From: a virus
Direction: 5' to 3' (one strand)
Length of the DNA stretch: 20,463 bases
IMG/VR virus record: IMGVR_UViG_3300047476_000233
Span: 1 to 20,463 of that record
Shown here: one piece after another, positions 1 to 8,156 of the stretch
Layout of the letters: each line of letters opens with the position of its first letter
Numbering within the stretch: position 1 is the stretch's first letter
Position numbers and translations under genes: made by a program
Notes under the pieces: generated by a model
Database searches by the model: none
The model's input: the letters and a program-made list of their open reading frames with translations, nothing else
Told to the model about the DNA's origin: nothing

Positions 1-1
1 A

Positions 2-1264
2 CTTATTGTTATGGGATTAAAAGATGCTGAGAAGTCACACCATAATTTAGACAACCCAACACAAAAAGAATGGATCGAAGACATCATGAACGGTCATCAA
101 TTATCAGAGTCAGCTTTCAATGATGGATTTTATGCAGGAGAAACTGCAGCTCCATTGCAAATACCATTTGAAAAGGGTACAGAAGAATATAATCAATTCG
201 TAGATGGTTACTATCGTGGTAACTCTTCACGAGTCGTACGTCAAACAAATGAACAAGCACCAGTAGCACCATCAGTTGGTGTACACCGTATTGCTGTAAC
301 AGTATCAGATCCTGATCATCCTATGGTTACTAAGAGAGATGAGAAGTTACAGAAGTTTGTACGTGTTACACATCATGACGCAAAGGCAGCGATCGAACGC
401 GCTAAGAAACACTTCGCGAAGAAGGGTTGGAAAGTGCATGATGCTAACTACGCAGGTAATGTTCATGAGTCTTTACAAGAAGCAAAGATCGGCGACAAGG
501 TAGAGATCATTAGTGGTTCTGCTAAGGGTACGCGTGGTACTGTTGGCGAAATTCGCCATGGCCTATACAAAGGTGCACCTAAGACTTATACAGTTTATCA
601 TGGTGAGAAGGATGCAACTCAGGTTAAGCAACACTTAGTTAAGCGTATCAAAGAAGACTTAGATGAGTCTCATGTTGAGTTTAGAATCGATCACAGAGAT
701 AAATTAACTGGTGATCATAAAGCTACATTCGCATCTCATGGTGCTAAGGTGTCTGACACAACTGATAAAGCTACATATGTTAAAGTTCCATCTGACAAAG
801 CAGATTCATTCAAATCTGCAATGAAAGGTCATGGTAGTAAAGTAGAACTAGCTGAAAGTCGCAACCAAGCTGATAAGTATTGGGACGAAGCTGAAGAACA
901 TAAAGCTGAAGCTAAAAAACACAAGAATGGCACAGAAGCACATCACTTCCATATGTCTAATCACTACGATGCTATGCACAGATATCATTCTGACTTAGGT
1001 CAACATCGTGAAGCAGATAAAGCTGCTGATAAAGCTGAAGAGCACCACGAGAAGTCTTTACAAGCCAGTAAAAATGGAATGGCAGAAGAAGGTTTTGAAG
1101 TACCAAAAACTGAAGAAGTAGCAGCTAATAATGTCGGCGGCGGAGCAATTGCTGGTACACAAGGCGATGCAGGTAAAAAAGCTGTCATGACTAAAGAACC
1201 ACTAAAGCGTAAACCACTTGCTAAGTTCAGTAAGTTTGTTTCACAAGACCATGAGAATGCATGA
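2..1264 (+). CDS. KOW-domain phage protein, probably virion-associated (5' partial)
   Basis: The frame is open to the left edge. The first ATG is at 11, but no Shine-Dalgarno sequence precedes it, so the gene probably starts outside the window. Numbering from that ATG: residues 33-72 have a spacing of Gly and aromatic residues (FNDGFYAG then VDGYYRG) that recalls the ribosome modulation factor fold; 90-150 is a mixed alpha/beta segment; 160-183 is a KOW-like motif (KIGDKVEI, then KGTRGTVGEI); about 285-355 is a His/Lys/Glu-rich helical region; near 375 is a VGGGAIAG motif followed by a basic tail. The next gene overlaps its stop. I do not recognise a defined function. Its place before a fibre-like gene and a lysis cassette suggests a late virion or assembly protein, which is inference. 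Confidence 0.75.
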   Translation, partial: LIVMGLKDAEKSHHNLDNPTQKEWIEDIMNGHQLSESAFNDGFYAGETAAPLQIPFEKGTEEYNQFVDGYYRGNSSRVVRQTNEQAPVAPSVGVHRIAVTVSDPDHPMVTKRDEKLQKFVRVTHHDAKAAIERAKKHFAKKGWKVHDANYAGNVHESLQEAKIGDKVEIISGSAKGTRGTVGEIRHGLYKGAPKTYTVYHGEKDATQVKQHLVKRIKEDLDESHVEFRIDHRDKLTGDHKATFASHGAKVSDTTDKATYVKVPSDKADSFKSAMKGHGSKVELAESRNQADKYWDEAEEHKAEAKKHKNGTEAHHFHMSNHYDAMHRYHSDLGQHREADKAADKAEEHHEKSLQASKNGMAEEGFEVPKTEEVAANNVGGGAIAGTQGDAGKKAVMTKEPLKRKPLAKFSKFVSQDHENA

Positions 1265-2493
1265 TGCTACCTAAGTACCAAAAAATTAAATTTACTACAG
1301 GCGATAAGATCACTGAGAGCTTAGGCGAAAGACCGTTCACATTAGAGTCTGCAAAGGGTTATGATCTAAGATTGAAGGCTGATACTAACGAAGTTTTAGT
1401 TGGTAGAGATGGTCACATCACGTTGACTGATACTGCACAACTAGACTTCGGAGTTGAAGGTGCATATATTAGAAAAGAGAACAGCGATTTAGTTGTATCT
1501 GGAAATAGTGATAATGTTATCATCAGAGCTGGTGATGCTGAGTTTACATTCAATACAGATGGAGAACTATTAGATGCTAATGGTGATCCAGTAAGTGGCG
1601 GCGGTGTCAGCGGTGATCCACGTCTAACGATCCACGGTTACTTAGACGGTGTTACTGTACCAGGAATTGATGCACGATATGTATCATTCACCACTGGTGA
1701 TGAACCAATCACTGCATTGTATTTAACTAAGTATATCAGTACAGATAATAGAGCATGGTTTGCTATTCAAGAAGGCCCAGCGTGGACTATTAGTCAAGCT
1801 GCTATCACTCCACAGATGTTAGCATATGGTCACTTCGGACCAAATGCTCAGATTGTTAATCAGCTAGGTTCTAATTTATTATCTACAACAAACTATACGT
1901 TGCAACCTAATACTACATATACAATATGGATCCAACAGATCAATGCACAGTGTGAGTATGCATTCTCAACTTCTGTTAATGATCGCGGTGGTCATACATA
2001 TGAATCATATTCTAGCACTAAAGCTTCACCAACAGTAAAAACAATATACACGTCTATTGGCCAAGGTCCAGCAGTATTAGCTGAGAATACAACATTAAGT
2101 AATGCTCAATTAGAAGGATCTACTACACACGGTCAATTGATCGAAGCTATCCAAACAAAGATATCTGCAGGTTTAGTAACTACTCATGACTTTAGAACAG
2201 GTTCTACATGGTATCACAGTTTGATATCACAGAACTTTACACCAAACTTTACTAACGTACCTTCAGATAATCAACGTGTCATTCAGTGTAAATTAATCTT
2301 GGCTCAAGGATCTACACCATATATACCTAGTGCAGTTCAAGTAAACGGAAGCAGTGCTACAATTAATTGGTTGGGTTCTACACTTCCTACTGGTACTGCT
2401 AACAAAAAAGAGTTAGTAACATTTACATTAATTAGAACTGGTTCTGCTTGGACTGTATTAGGCAAACTAGAAACATATGGACCTTCAGCATAA
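1261..2493 (+). CDS. Probable tail-fibre-like structural protein
   Basis: 410 residues. The start overlaps the previous stop (ATGATG); the second ATG at 1264 is equally possible. The protein is rich in Ser, Thr, Asn and Gly with alternating beta-type segments and no catalytic motif, as in phage fibre and adhesin proteins. The N-terminal 130 residues look like short repeated beta strands (LRLKADTNEVLVG, then VVSGNSDNVIIRAG) ending in a Gly-rich linker near residue 115. The C-terminal 80 residues (ATINWLG, FTLIRTG, a final TYGPSA) resemble a C-terminal module I recall from structural proteins of T4-like marine phages; that match is from memory. Spanin genes follow directly, an arrangement common in tailed phages. 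It could instead be a baseplate or head-decoration protein. Confidence 0.7.
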   Translation: MMLPKYQKIKFTTGDKITESLGERPFTLESAKGYDLRLKADTNEVLVGRDGHITLTDTAQLDFGVEGAYIRKENSDLVVSGNSDNVIIRAGDAEFTFNTDGELLDANGDPVSGGGVSGDPRLTIHGYLDGVTVPGIDARYVSFTTGDEPITALYLTKYISTDNRAWFAIQEGPAWTISQAAITPQMLAYGHFGPNAQIVNQLGSNLLSTTNYTLQPNTTYTIWIQQINAQCEYAFSTSVNDRGGHTYESYSSTKASPTVKTIYTSIGQGPAVLAENTTLSNAQLEGSTTHGQLIEAIQTKISAGLVTTHDFRTGSTWYHSLISQNFTPNFTNVPSDNQRVIQCKLILAQGSTPYIPSAVQVNGSSATINWLGSTLPTGTANKKELVTFTLIRTGSAWTVLGKLETYGPSA

Positions 2494-3092
2494 TGTGGTT
2501 TCTTACATCATTTTTACCAGATTGGTTAGTAACATACTTCGTTCACATCATATTTGTTGTGGGATTGGTATCAACGTTTGCAGCTAGCATAGTAGCAAAG
2601 CTTCCTGTTATAAGTAACTATGGAAGATTAGTTCAACCAATAGGTATGATCTTACTAGCACTAGGTATCTTCTTAGAAGGTAGTTGGTGGAACGAAAGAG
2701 GTTGGCAATCTAAAGTTGCAGACCTTGAGAAGAAGGTAGCTATAGCAGAACAAAAATCTGCAGAGGCTAACACAAAGATTGAGACTAAGGTAGTCACAAA
2801 GATTCAGGTAATTAAGGAAAACGTGAATGAAAACAAGAAAGCAATTGGCCTATACGTTCATGATAGCTGTCAGCTGTCTAATGCTGCAATCATGCTCCAC
2901 GACAGTGCCAGTCAAAATGAAGTTTCCGGAAGCGCCATCGGTTCTGTTAGAGGAACCTCCGAAGTTAAAGTGCCAGAGCTGCTCGCAACAGTCACAGAAA
3001 ACTACGGCACCTGCTACGAAACAATAGAAAAACTAAAAGCTTGGCAAGACTGGTATAAAACGCAAAAGAAAATATATGAAGAGGTAAAATGA
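2493..3092 (+). CDS. i-spanin (Rz-like) with two N-terminal hydrophobic segments
   Basis: Inner-membrane half of the two-component spanin that links the membranes and disrupts the outer membrane at lysis. The ATG at 2493 overlaps the preceding TAA; an upstream TTG at 2448 would overlap the fibre gene by 46 bases and is less likely. The 199 residues show two hydrophobic segments (about 12-35 and 46-62), a long charged coiled coil (about 70-118), and a C-terminal region with Cys residues and a TVTENYGTCYETIEKLKAWQ stretch typical of Rz proteins. A lipoprotein gene lies inside it in the +1 frame, as in lambda Rz/Rz1. Classical Rz has one membrane anchor, so two segments are unusual: an N-out, C-out topology or a fused holin-like part is possible. 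The spanin role rests mainly on the nested architecture. Confidence 0.82.
   Translation: MWFLTSFLPDWLVTYFVHIIFVVGLVSTFAASIVAKLPVISNYGRLVQPIGMILLALGIFLEGSWWNERGWQSKVADLEKKVAIAEQKSAEANTKIETKVVTKIQVIKENVNENKKAIGLYVHDSCQLSNAAIMLHDSASQNEVSGSAIGSVRGTSEVKVPELLATVTENYGTCYETIEKLKAWQDWYKTQKKIYEEVK
2827..3027 (+). CDS. o-spanin lipoprotein (Rz1-like), nested in the i-spanin gene
   Basis: 66 residues, entirely inside the i-spanin gene in the +1 frame. A good Shine-Dalgarno (AAGGA, 2814-2818) lies 8 bases before the ATG. The protein has a Lys/Arg N-terminus, a hydrophobic core and a lipobox LQSC with the lipidated Cys at residue 23. The mature part is short and Pro/Ser/Gln-rich, with two further Cys in a CQSC motif. 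This is the normal form of an outer-membrane o-spanin, whose mature end meets the periplasmic C-terminus of the i-spanin. Embedded Rz1 genes are well known, so function and reading are both well supported. Confidence 0.88.
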   Translation: MKTRKQLAYTFMIAVSCLMLQSCSTTVPVKMKFPEAPSVLLEEPPKLKCQSCSQQSQKTTAPATKQ

Positions 3093-3481
3093 AGAAGCTT
3101 GCACTAATCTTATTAACAAGTTTGTTAACAGGTTGTACAGTATTTGATGCCTACTTCATGGCGGGTTATGATAATCAAGAATACTATTTAATAAATAAGA
3201 TACGCACTAAAGCTCAGATAGCTCAGAAGTCATGCGATAAACCAATAGATGTTAAACAGCAAGTCAATGATATTTTATACACTTCAATAGAGCTAAGAAA
3301 CTTTTCACAATATATACCACGCAATCCAGAAGCACATAAGATGGCAGCGCAGATGGTAGAGCTATCAGAGCAACTTAAATTCGATGAAAAGACTTCACCA
3401 GTCTTTTGTAAGATGAAGCTTCAGCAGGTCGAAAGAAATGCTGACAAAATTCAACAAGTCCTAGGGAGCAAGCCACGATGA
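3089..3481 (+). CDS. Putative lipoprotein of the lysis region
   Basis: 130 residues, with an ATGA overlap with the i-spanin stop and GAGG five bases before the ATG. The N-terminus is a clear lipoprotein signal: MKK, a hydrophobic stretch, and lipobox LTGC with Cys16. The mature protein is mostly helical, with two more Cys (about 49 and 107) that could form a disulfide in the periplasm, and ends in a basic SKPR. It sits in the lysis operon and presumably acts in the envelope. It might be a second o-spanin-like factor, a lysis regulator or an exclusion lipoprotein. No family name is certain. Confidence 0.75.
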   Translation: MKKLALILLTSLLTGCTVFDAYFMAGYDNQEYYLINKIRTKAQIAQKSCDKPIDVKQQVNDILYTSIELRNFSQYIPRNPEAHKMAAQMVELSEQLKFDEKTSPVFCKMKLQQVERNADKIQQVLGSKPR

Positions 3482-3684
3482 ACACGATAGAAGTTCAAGC
3501 ATATTATGCAGAATATACTGCAGCATACGAAAGTGGTCAAATCTCGAAAGACGAATACCTTAATCTGCTTCAAGGGCTAGAAGTAGAAAATGCAGTAGCA
3601 AATACTGCAGCAGAGTTACAACTCAAAGAGCAGCTTAATGTTGCTATCAATGCAGCAATCTCAATCGTTTCAGCTGTAGCCTAA
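3478..3684 (+). CDS. Small hypothetical protein, last gene of the late block
   Basis: 68 residues, with an ATGA overlap with the preceding lipoprotein gene and a GGGAG Shine-Dalgarno upstream. It is helical and acidic (AYYAEYTAAYESGQIS, then DEYLNLLQGLEVE), ending in a weakly hydrophobic Ala/Ile/Val-rich tail. I do not recognise it. The tight coupling to the lipoprotein gene supports a shared transcript and expression with lysis or structural genes. Confidence 0.65.
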   Translation: MNTIEVQAYYAEYTAAYESGQISKDEYLNLLQGLEVENAVANTAAELQLKEQLNVAINAAISIVSAVA

Positions 3685-3703
3685 AATATATAAAACAAAA
3701 CTG

Positions 3704-3732
3704 TGTACTTGCATTCGCAGGTATGGTATAAT
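3704..3732 (+). promoter_or_regulatory. Sigma70-like promoter for the nrdA unit
   Basis: -35 TGTACT (3704-3709), 17-base spacer, extended TG, -10 TATAAT (3727-3732). It belongs to the seven-member promoter set of this window. There are 28 bases between the -10 and the nrdA ATG, with CGGAG at 3747-3751 as ribosome binding site. It marks the switch from the late-type block to the metabolic block. Confidence 0.82.
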
Positions 3733-3760
3733 ATTCTTCTGTAATCCGGAGTTTTAAATA

Positions 3761-6061
3761 ATGCACAATATTAATGTAACAAAAAGAGACGGAGTAGCTG
3801 AACCGTTCGACGTGAACAAGATCCACAAAGTTCTTGAGTGGGCCACAGAAGGTATTAATGGAGTCTCGATCAGCGAGATCGAGTTGAAAGCCAACATTCA
3901 AATCAATGATGGCATGAAGACTGATGATATCCACGAGTTACTCATCAAGTCAGCAGCTGAACTTATTTCCGAGCACACACCTAACTATCAATATGTTGCT
4001 GCTCGTCTAGTTAACTATAAGCTACGTAAACAAGTCTATGGTGAATACGAACCATGGTCTCTCATCACTATCACTACACAGAATATTATGCGTGGTGTTT
4101 ATGATGGTCAAGTCTTGAACGAATACACCGAACAAGAGTTTGATCACCTCGATCGTTATATTAAACATGATCGTGACAATGAATTTACGTATGTAGGCAT
4201 GGAACAATTCCGCGGTAAGTACTTAGTGCAAGATCGTTTAACTAAAGTACCATATGAAACACCGCAAGTATTGTACATGCTTATCGCGATGAATCTCTTT
4301 ATGCAATATCCAAGAGAGACGCGCATGAAATATGTAAAGGAATACTACGATGCAATTTCTCAATTTTATATTAGCCTTCCTACCCCAATCATGGCTGGGC
4401 TTCGCACTCCTACTCGTCAGTTTAGTAGCTGTGTGCTTATTGAGTCAGGTGATTCTCTGGACTCCATCAATTCGACGTCGACTTCCATTGTCCGTTACAT
4501 TTCTAAAAAGGCTGGGATTGGTATCGGCGCTGGTAGCATTCGTGCTATTGGTAGTCGTATCGGTGACGGTAGCGTTATTCACACTGGCCTCATCCCCTTT
4601 CTAAAGTATTTCCAAGCTGCTGTAAAATCATGTTCACAAGGTGGTGTTCGTGGTGGAGCAGCAACTGTTTATCTTCCTATCTGGCATCTCGAGTTTGAAA
4701 ACCTTATTGTATTAAAGAACAATAAAGGAACTGAAGAGACTCGTGTACGCCACATGGATTACACATTCCAGTTTAATAAGACTATGTACGAGCGTCTATT
4801 AACTGGCGGGAACATTACTCTGTTCTCACCCGATGAAGTGCCTGATTTATACGAAGCATTCTATGCAGATCAGGACAAGTTTAAAGAGTTGTATGAAGCG
4901 TATGAACGCAAAGACGGTATCAGAAAGAAAACACTATCAGCAATGGAAGTGTTCACACAGTTCTTAACAGAACGGAAAGATACTGGTAGAATTTACCTAA
5001 TGAACGTAGACCATGCAAATAGTCATGGTGCTTTCATCCCTGAAAAAGCACCTATCCGCATGTCTAACCTGTGTTGCGAAATCGATTTACCTACAAAACC
5101 TTTAACTTCAGCGGAGGATGAAAATGGAGAGATCAGTCTGTGCACTCTGTCGGCCATTAACTGGGGACTCATCAATGAGCCAAGAGAATTCGAAAAGTAT
5201 TGCGACCTCTCAGTCAGAGGACTCGATGCTTTGCTTGACTACCAATGGTATCCAGTACCAGCGGCAGAAAGGTCAACAAAAAATCGCCGCCCTCTTGGTA
5301 ACGGCATCATCAACCTCGCATACTTCCTCGCAAAGCGCGGATTAAAGTATGATGACAATGCATTACCAGTAATCGATGAGTATGCAGAAGCATGGTCATA
5401 CTACTTGATTAAAGCATCTGTTGAATTGGCAAAAGAAAGGGGTGCATGTCCATCTCATCATGAGACTAAGTACTCTCGTGGAGAAACACCAAATAATACA
5501 TACAAGAAGGAAGTGGATGAGTTAGTACCACATCAAGAACGTATGAATTGGTTCGATCTTAGACAAGATCTAATTCATTTTGGTATTCGTAACTCCACTC
5601 TAATGGCTTTAATGCCAGCAGAAACATCTGCACAGATTAGTAACTCTACTAATGGTATCGAACCACCACGAGCACTCGTATCGTTCAAGCAATCCAAAGA
5701 CGGTGTGATGGCACAAGTTGTACCTGGTTACCATAAGTTAAAGAATAGTTATGATTTGTTGTGGAATCAAAAATCTCCTGAAGGTTACCTAAAGATTTGT
5801 GCTGTATTGCAGAAGTACATCGATCAAGGTATCTCAGTGAACACCTCATACAATCCAGAAAACTATGAAGATAATAAAGTGTCAATGTCTGACATGATTA
5901 AGCATCTCGTAATGTTCTATAAGTATGGTGGAAAGCAACTATATTATTTTAATACATATGACGGCGCTGGTGAATTGCACGAGAAAGATTTTAAAGCAAT
6001 CGAAGAGCAACTCTCTCAGCCAGTTGATGGTGAAGAGGATTGTGAAAGTTGCAAGATATAA
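3761..6061 (+). CDS. nrdA: Ribonucleoside-diphosphate reductase alpha subunit, class Ia
   Basis: Large subunit of the aerobic reductase that converts ribonucleoside diphosphates to deoxy forms for phage DNA synthesis; it acts with nrdB just downstream. 766 residues, close to E. coli NrdA (761). Residues 1-95 form an ATP cone (regulatory site). Catalytic positions are all present: Cys224 in FSSCVLI, Asn436 and Cys438 and Glu440 in SNLCCEI (thiyl radical site), Cys461 in SLCTLSAIN, the Tyr pair in LYYFNTYDGA for radical transfer, and a C-terminal redox pair Cys761/Cys764 that glutaredoxin or thioredoxin can reduce. The ATG at 3761 follows a Shine-Dalgarno CGGAG. The 3' end overlaps a small cysteine-rich gene by 13 bases. 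The gene looks intact. Confidence 0.97.
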   Translation: MHNINVTKRDGVAEPFDVNKIHKVLEWATEGINGVSISEIELKANIQINDGMKTDDIHELLIKSAAELISEHTPNYQYVAARLVNYKLRKQVYGEYEPWSLITITTQNIMRGVYDGQVLNEYTEQEFDHLDRYIKHDRDNEFTYVGMEQFRGKYLVQDRLTKVPYETPQVLYMLIAMNLFMQYPRETRMKYVKEYYDAISQFYISLPTPIMAGLRTPTRQFSSCVLIESGDSLDSINSTSTSIVRYISKKAGIGIGAGSIRAIGSRIGDGSVIHTGLIPFLKYFQAAVKSCSQGGVRGGAATVYLPIWHLEFENLIVLKNNKGTEETRVRHMDYTFQFNKTMYERLLTGGNITLFSPDEVPDLYEAFYADQDKFKELYEAYERKDGIRKKTLSAMEVFTQFLTERKDTGRIYLMNVDHANSHGAFIPEKAPIRMSNLCCEIDLPTKPLTSAEDENGEISLCTLSAINWGLINEPREFEKYCDLSVRGLDALLDYQWYPVPAAERSTKNRRPLGNGIINLAYFLAKRGLKYDDNALPVIDEYAEAWSYYLIKASVELAKERGACPSHHETKYSRGETPNNTYKKEVDELVPHQERMNWFDLRQDLIHFGIRNSTLMALMPAETSAQISNSTNGIEPPRALVSFKQSKDGVMAQVVPGYHKLKNSYDLLWNQKSPEGYLKICAVLQKYIDQGISVNTSYNPENYEDNKVSMSDMIKHLVMFYKYGGKQLYYFNTYDGAGELHEKDFKAIEEQLSQPVDGEEDCESCKI

Positions 6062-6210
6062 AAGAATTAGCTATAAAAAGGTATGAGATCTGTTCGACGT
6101 GCCCGCGTAAAACAGATCTTTTAAAAGTCGAACGTTGTAAAGAATGTGGATGTGTACTGCTGTTAAAGATTATAGTACCATCTTTCAAATGTCCGCTAGG
6201 GAAATGGTAA
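6049..6210 (+). CDS. Small cysteine-rich zinc-finger-like protein with a TTG start
   Basis: 53 residues. The frame has no ATG or GTG; the only usable start is TTG 6049, with GAAGAGG about 10 bases upstream, and it overlaps the nrdA end. Cysteines at 15, 18, 30, 33, 35 and 48 form CxxC, CxxCxC and a final CPLGKW. This layout recalls a small family of phage proteins with conserved CxxCP, CKxCGC and CPxGKW motifs (from memory). It probably binds one zinc, perhaps two. nrdB begins on the next base after its stop, so it is cotranscribed with, and probably translationally coupled to, both reductase subunits. Function unknown; the position invites a link to reductase activity, which is inference. 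Confidence 0.78.
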   Translation: MQDIKELAIKRYEICSTCPRKTDLLKVERCKECGCVLLLKIIVPSFKCPLGKW

Positions 6211-7332
6211 ATGTCAGTATTTAAAATAAAAGATAAAAGTCATCTCGAATCACCGATGTTCTTTGGTGAACCAGTCGATATTGCTCGCTACGATACAGTA
6301 CGTTATTCACAGTTTGAAAAGTTAACAGATAAACAACTTGGTTTCTTTTGGAGACCAGAAGAAATGGATCTATCTAAAGATCGTAAAGACTTTAATGATC
6401 TAAACGAATTCGAACAACATATCTTTACATCTAATCTTAAACGACAGATCTTACTTGATTCTGTTCAAGGTCGTTCACCAAACCTAGCATTCTTACCAGT
6501 TGCATCTGTACCAGAACTTGAAGTAATGGTTGAAACATGGGCATTCTTTGAGACTATTCATTCACGTTCATATACACATATTATTAGGAATGTTTATGCA
6601 AATCCTTCGAAGATTTTTGACGAAATCAAAACTATACAACCTATTCTCGATTGTGCTCATGACATTAGTGTTTATTATGATGACTTCATTAGTTACAGCC
6701 GTTATTATGAAATGCTTGGACTCGGAACTCATACAGTTAATGGTGAAACCATACGCATCGACTTATATGAACTGAAGAAGAAACTATTCTTATGCTTGAT
6801 GAGCGTATACATACTCGAAGGCATTCGTTTCTATGTTTCATTTGCATGTTCTTGGGCATTTGCTGAACTCAAGAAGATGGAAGGCAATGCTAAGGTCATT
6901 AAGTTTATTGCTCGCGATGAGAATACCCATCTTGCAGCATCAACATCTATCATTAAGTTCTTGATTAAAGATGATGAAGATATGGCAAAGATTCGCCAAG
7001 AAACTGAGAAGCAAGTTGAAGGCATGTTTAAAGCAGCTATCGAACAAGAAAAAGAATGGGCAAAATACCTATTTAAAGATGGTTCGATGATTGGTTTGAA
7101 CGAGAAGTTGTTGGCTGATTATGTAGAATGGATTGGTTGCCGTCGTATGCGTACATTAAGCTATCACTGTCCATATACTGTATCACAGTCAAATCCATTA
7201 CCGTGGACAGAGAAGTGGATTGCTGGCGGCAACGTACAAGTTGCACCACAAGAAACAGAGATCACAAGTTATATTACTGGTGGCGTTAAGCAAGACGTCT
7301 CAGCCGATACACTAAAAGGATTGTCATTATGA
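6211..7332 (+). CDS. nrdB: Ribonucleoside-diphosphate reductase beta subunit, class Ia
   Basis: Small, diiron-tyrosyl radical subunit of the reductase. 373 residues, near the E. coli NrdB length. Iron ligands are all present: Asp83 (LLDSVQGRSP), Glu114 and His117 (FFETIHSRSYTH), Glu203 (ILEGIRFY), Glu237 and His240 (RDENTH). The radical Tyr is Tyr121 in SRSYTH. The spacing matches E. coli ligands D84, E115, H118, E204, E238, H241 and Y122 with a constant offset of one. The ATG directly follows the stop of the preceding small gene. No intron or frameshift is seen, unlike the intron-bearing T4 nrdB. The stop overlaps the glutaredoxin ATG. Confidence 0.97.
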   Translation: MSVFKIKDKSHLESPMFFGEPVDIARYDTVRYSQFEKLTDKQLGFFWRPEEMDLSKDRKDFNDLNEFEQHIFTSNLKRQILLDSVQGRSPNLAFLPVASVPELEVMVETWAFFETIHSRSYTHIIRNVYANPSKIFDEIKTIQPILDCAHDISVYYDDFISYSRYYEMLGLGTHTVNGETIRIDLYELKKKLFLCLMSVYILEGIRFYVSFACSWAFAELKKMEGNAKVIKFIARDENTHLAASTSIIKFLIKDDEDMAKIRQETEKQVEGMFKAAIEQEKEWAKYLFKDGSMIGLNEKLLADYVEWIGCRRMRTLSYHCPYTVSQSNPLPWTEKWIAGGNVQVAPQETEITSYITGGVKQDVSADTLKGLSL

Positions 7333-7562
7333 TTATTGTATATTCTAAGAAGGTTTGCCCTAACTGCATTAAAGTTAAGAGCTTATTAGAATCTAAAGGA
7401 ATCAAATATCAAGAAGTAGATGTTGAAACAAATGCAGCAGGTCGTGATGTGTTGTTGAATCATAGCTTGCGCTCAGTGCCTCAAGTATTTCACGGTGAAC
7501 AACTCATCGGAGATTTTGAGAAGACAAAAACTTGGCTAGAATTAAAAGAACAAACACTATGA
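7329..7562 (+). CDS. Glutaredoxin / NrdH-like thiol reductant
   Basis: 77 residues with a full glutaredoxin fold: beta strand MIIVYS, redox motif CPNC at Cys10 and Cys13, a cis-Pro context SVPQVF, and a Gly-Asp near IGDF. It is expected to reduce the C-terminal Cys pair of NrdA. An ATGA overlap with nrdB supports translational coupling. The CPNC dipeptide differs from the CPYC of bacterial glutaredoxins and the CVYC of T4 NrdC. Confidence 0.92.
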   Translation: MIIVYSKKVCPNCIKVKSLLESKGIKYQEVDVETNAAGRDVLLNHSLRSVPQVFHGEQLIGDFEKTKTWLELKEQTL

Positions 7563-7750
7563 CAAAGAAGACATTAGAGTGTGGTACATGTGGAGCTGAA
7601 GCTACTATAGAGTTTGATTACGATCAGATCAATGAAGAGCCACAGTATTGTCCATTCTGCGGGTCGTCATATATAGAAGAGGAACTAGAGGATGATCTAG
7701 ACCTTCTTAAGAATGGCGGATTCGACGATGACATGGATATACAATGGTAA
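7559..7750 (+). CDS. Small zinc-ribbon protein with acidic tail
   Basis: 63 residues from the ATG at 7559, which overlaps the glutaredoxin stop (ATGA); an upstream ATG at 7532 would overlap by 31 bases and is less likely. Cys8/Cys11 (CGTC) and Cys31/Cys34 (CPFC) form a zinc ribbon, followed by a strongly acidic tail (EEELEDDLD). It could be a nucleic-acid mimic or a polymerase-associated ribbon. Function unknown. Confidence 0.75.
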   Translation: MTKKTLECGTCGAEATIEFDYDQINEEPQYCPFCGSSYIEEELEDDLDLLKNGGFDDDMDIQW

Positions 7751-8156
7751 GCCTTACGAGCTAGGCGAACAGACACACAAAGAAGTATATGGTTTTGTTT
7801 ACCTAATTACTGATACAGTCACATCTAAACAGTATGTAGGTAAAAAACTATTTTGGTCAAGCAGAACCAAACAGGTGAAGGGCAAAAAGAAAAGATTAAA
7901 GGTCGAGTCAGATTGGAAGACTTACTTTGGATCTAATAAACTTTTGCTAGAAGAAGTTGCAAAGAATGGTGAAGATCGGTACAAGCGAGAAATTCTCCAT
8001 TTATGTGCAGGAAAAGGAGAATGTAACTACCTTGAAGCACATGAACAGTTTACTCGCAATGTATTAACTAGCGACCAATATTATAATGATTGGATTATGG
8101 TGAAAGTGCATAGAGCACACATTAAGGGTTTACAACAGACAAAAACTGTGGTATAA
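7728..8156 (+). CDS. GIY-YIG nuclease-like protein
   Basis: 142 residues from ATG 7728; a second candidate, ATG 7713, adds five residues. I chose 7728 because MTW plus a short polar lead matches how I recall relatives beginning. GIY-YIG elements: GFVYLI (22-27), YVGKK (36-40), a basic region with Arg84/Arg87, and a downstream Glu103 in YLEAHEQF that fits the catalytic acid. Known relatives include T4 endonuclease II (DenA) and Seg homing enzymes. There is no DNA-binding extension, so a homing role is doubtful; host DNA degradation or DNA repair is more plausible. Its stop codon TAA lies inside the TATAAT of the next promoter. Confidence 0.72.
   Translation: MTWIYNGKPYELGEQTHKEVYGFVYLITDTVTSKQYVGKKLFWSSRTKQVKGKKKRLKVESDWKTYFGSNKLLLEEVAKNGEDRYKREILHLCAGKGECNYLEAHEQFTRNVLTSDQYYNDWIMVKVHRAHIKGLQQTKTVV

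Noticed and set aside
3647-3934. 95-residue frame on the - strand at the nrdA start
   Set aside because: It crosses the promoter and antisense to the ATP cone of nrdA, with no motif.
5118-5345. 75-residue + frame within nrdA
   Set aside because: Shadow frame. nrdA conserved residues, including SLCTLSAIN, are read across it, and the shadow has no family-like pattern.
7713-8156. GIY-YIG protein as a homing endonuclease
   Set aside because: No DNA-binding extension, no intron and no split target gene nearby; nrdA, nrdB and rnh are intact.
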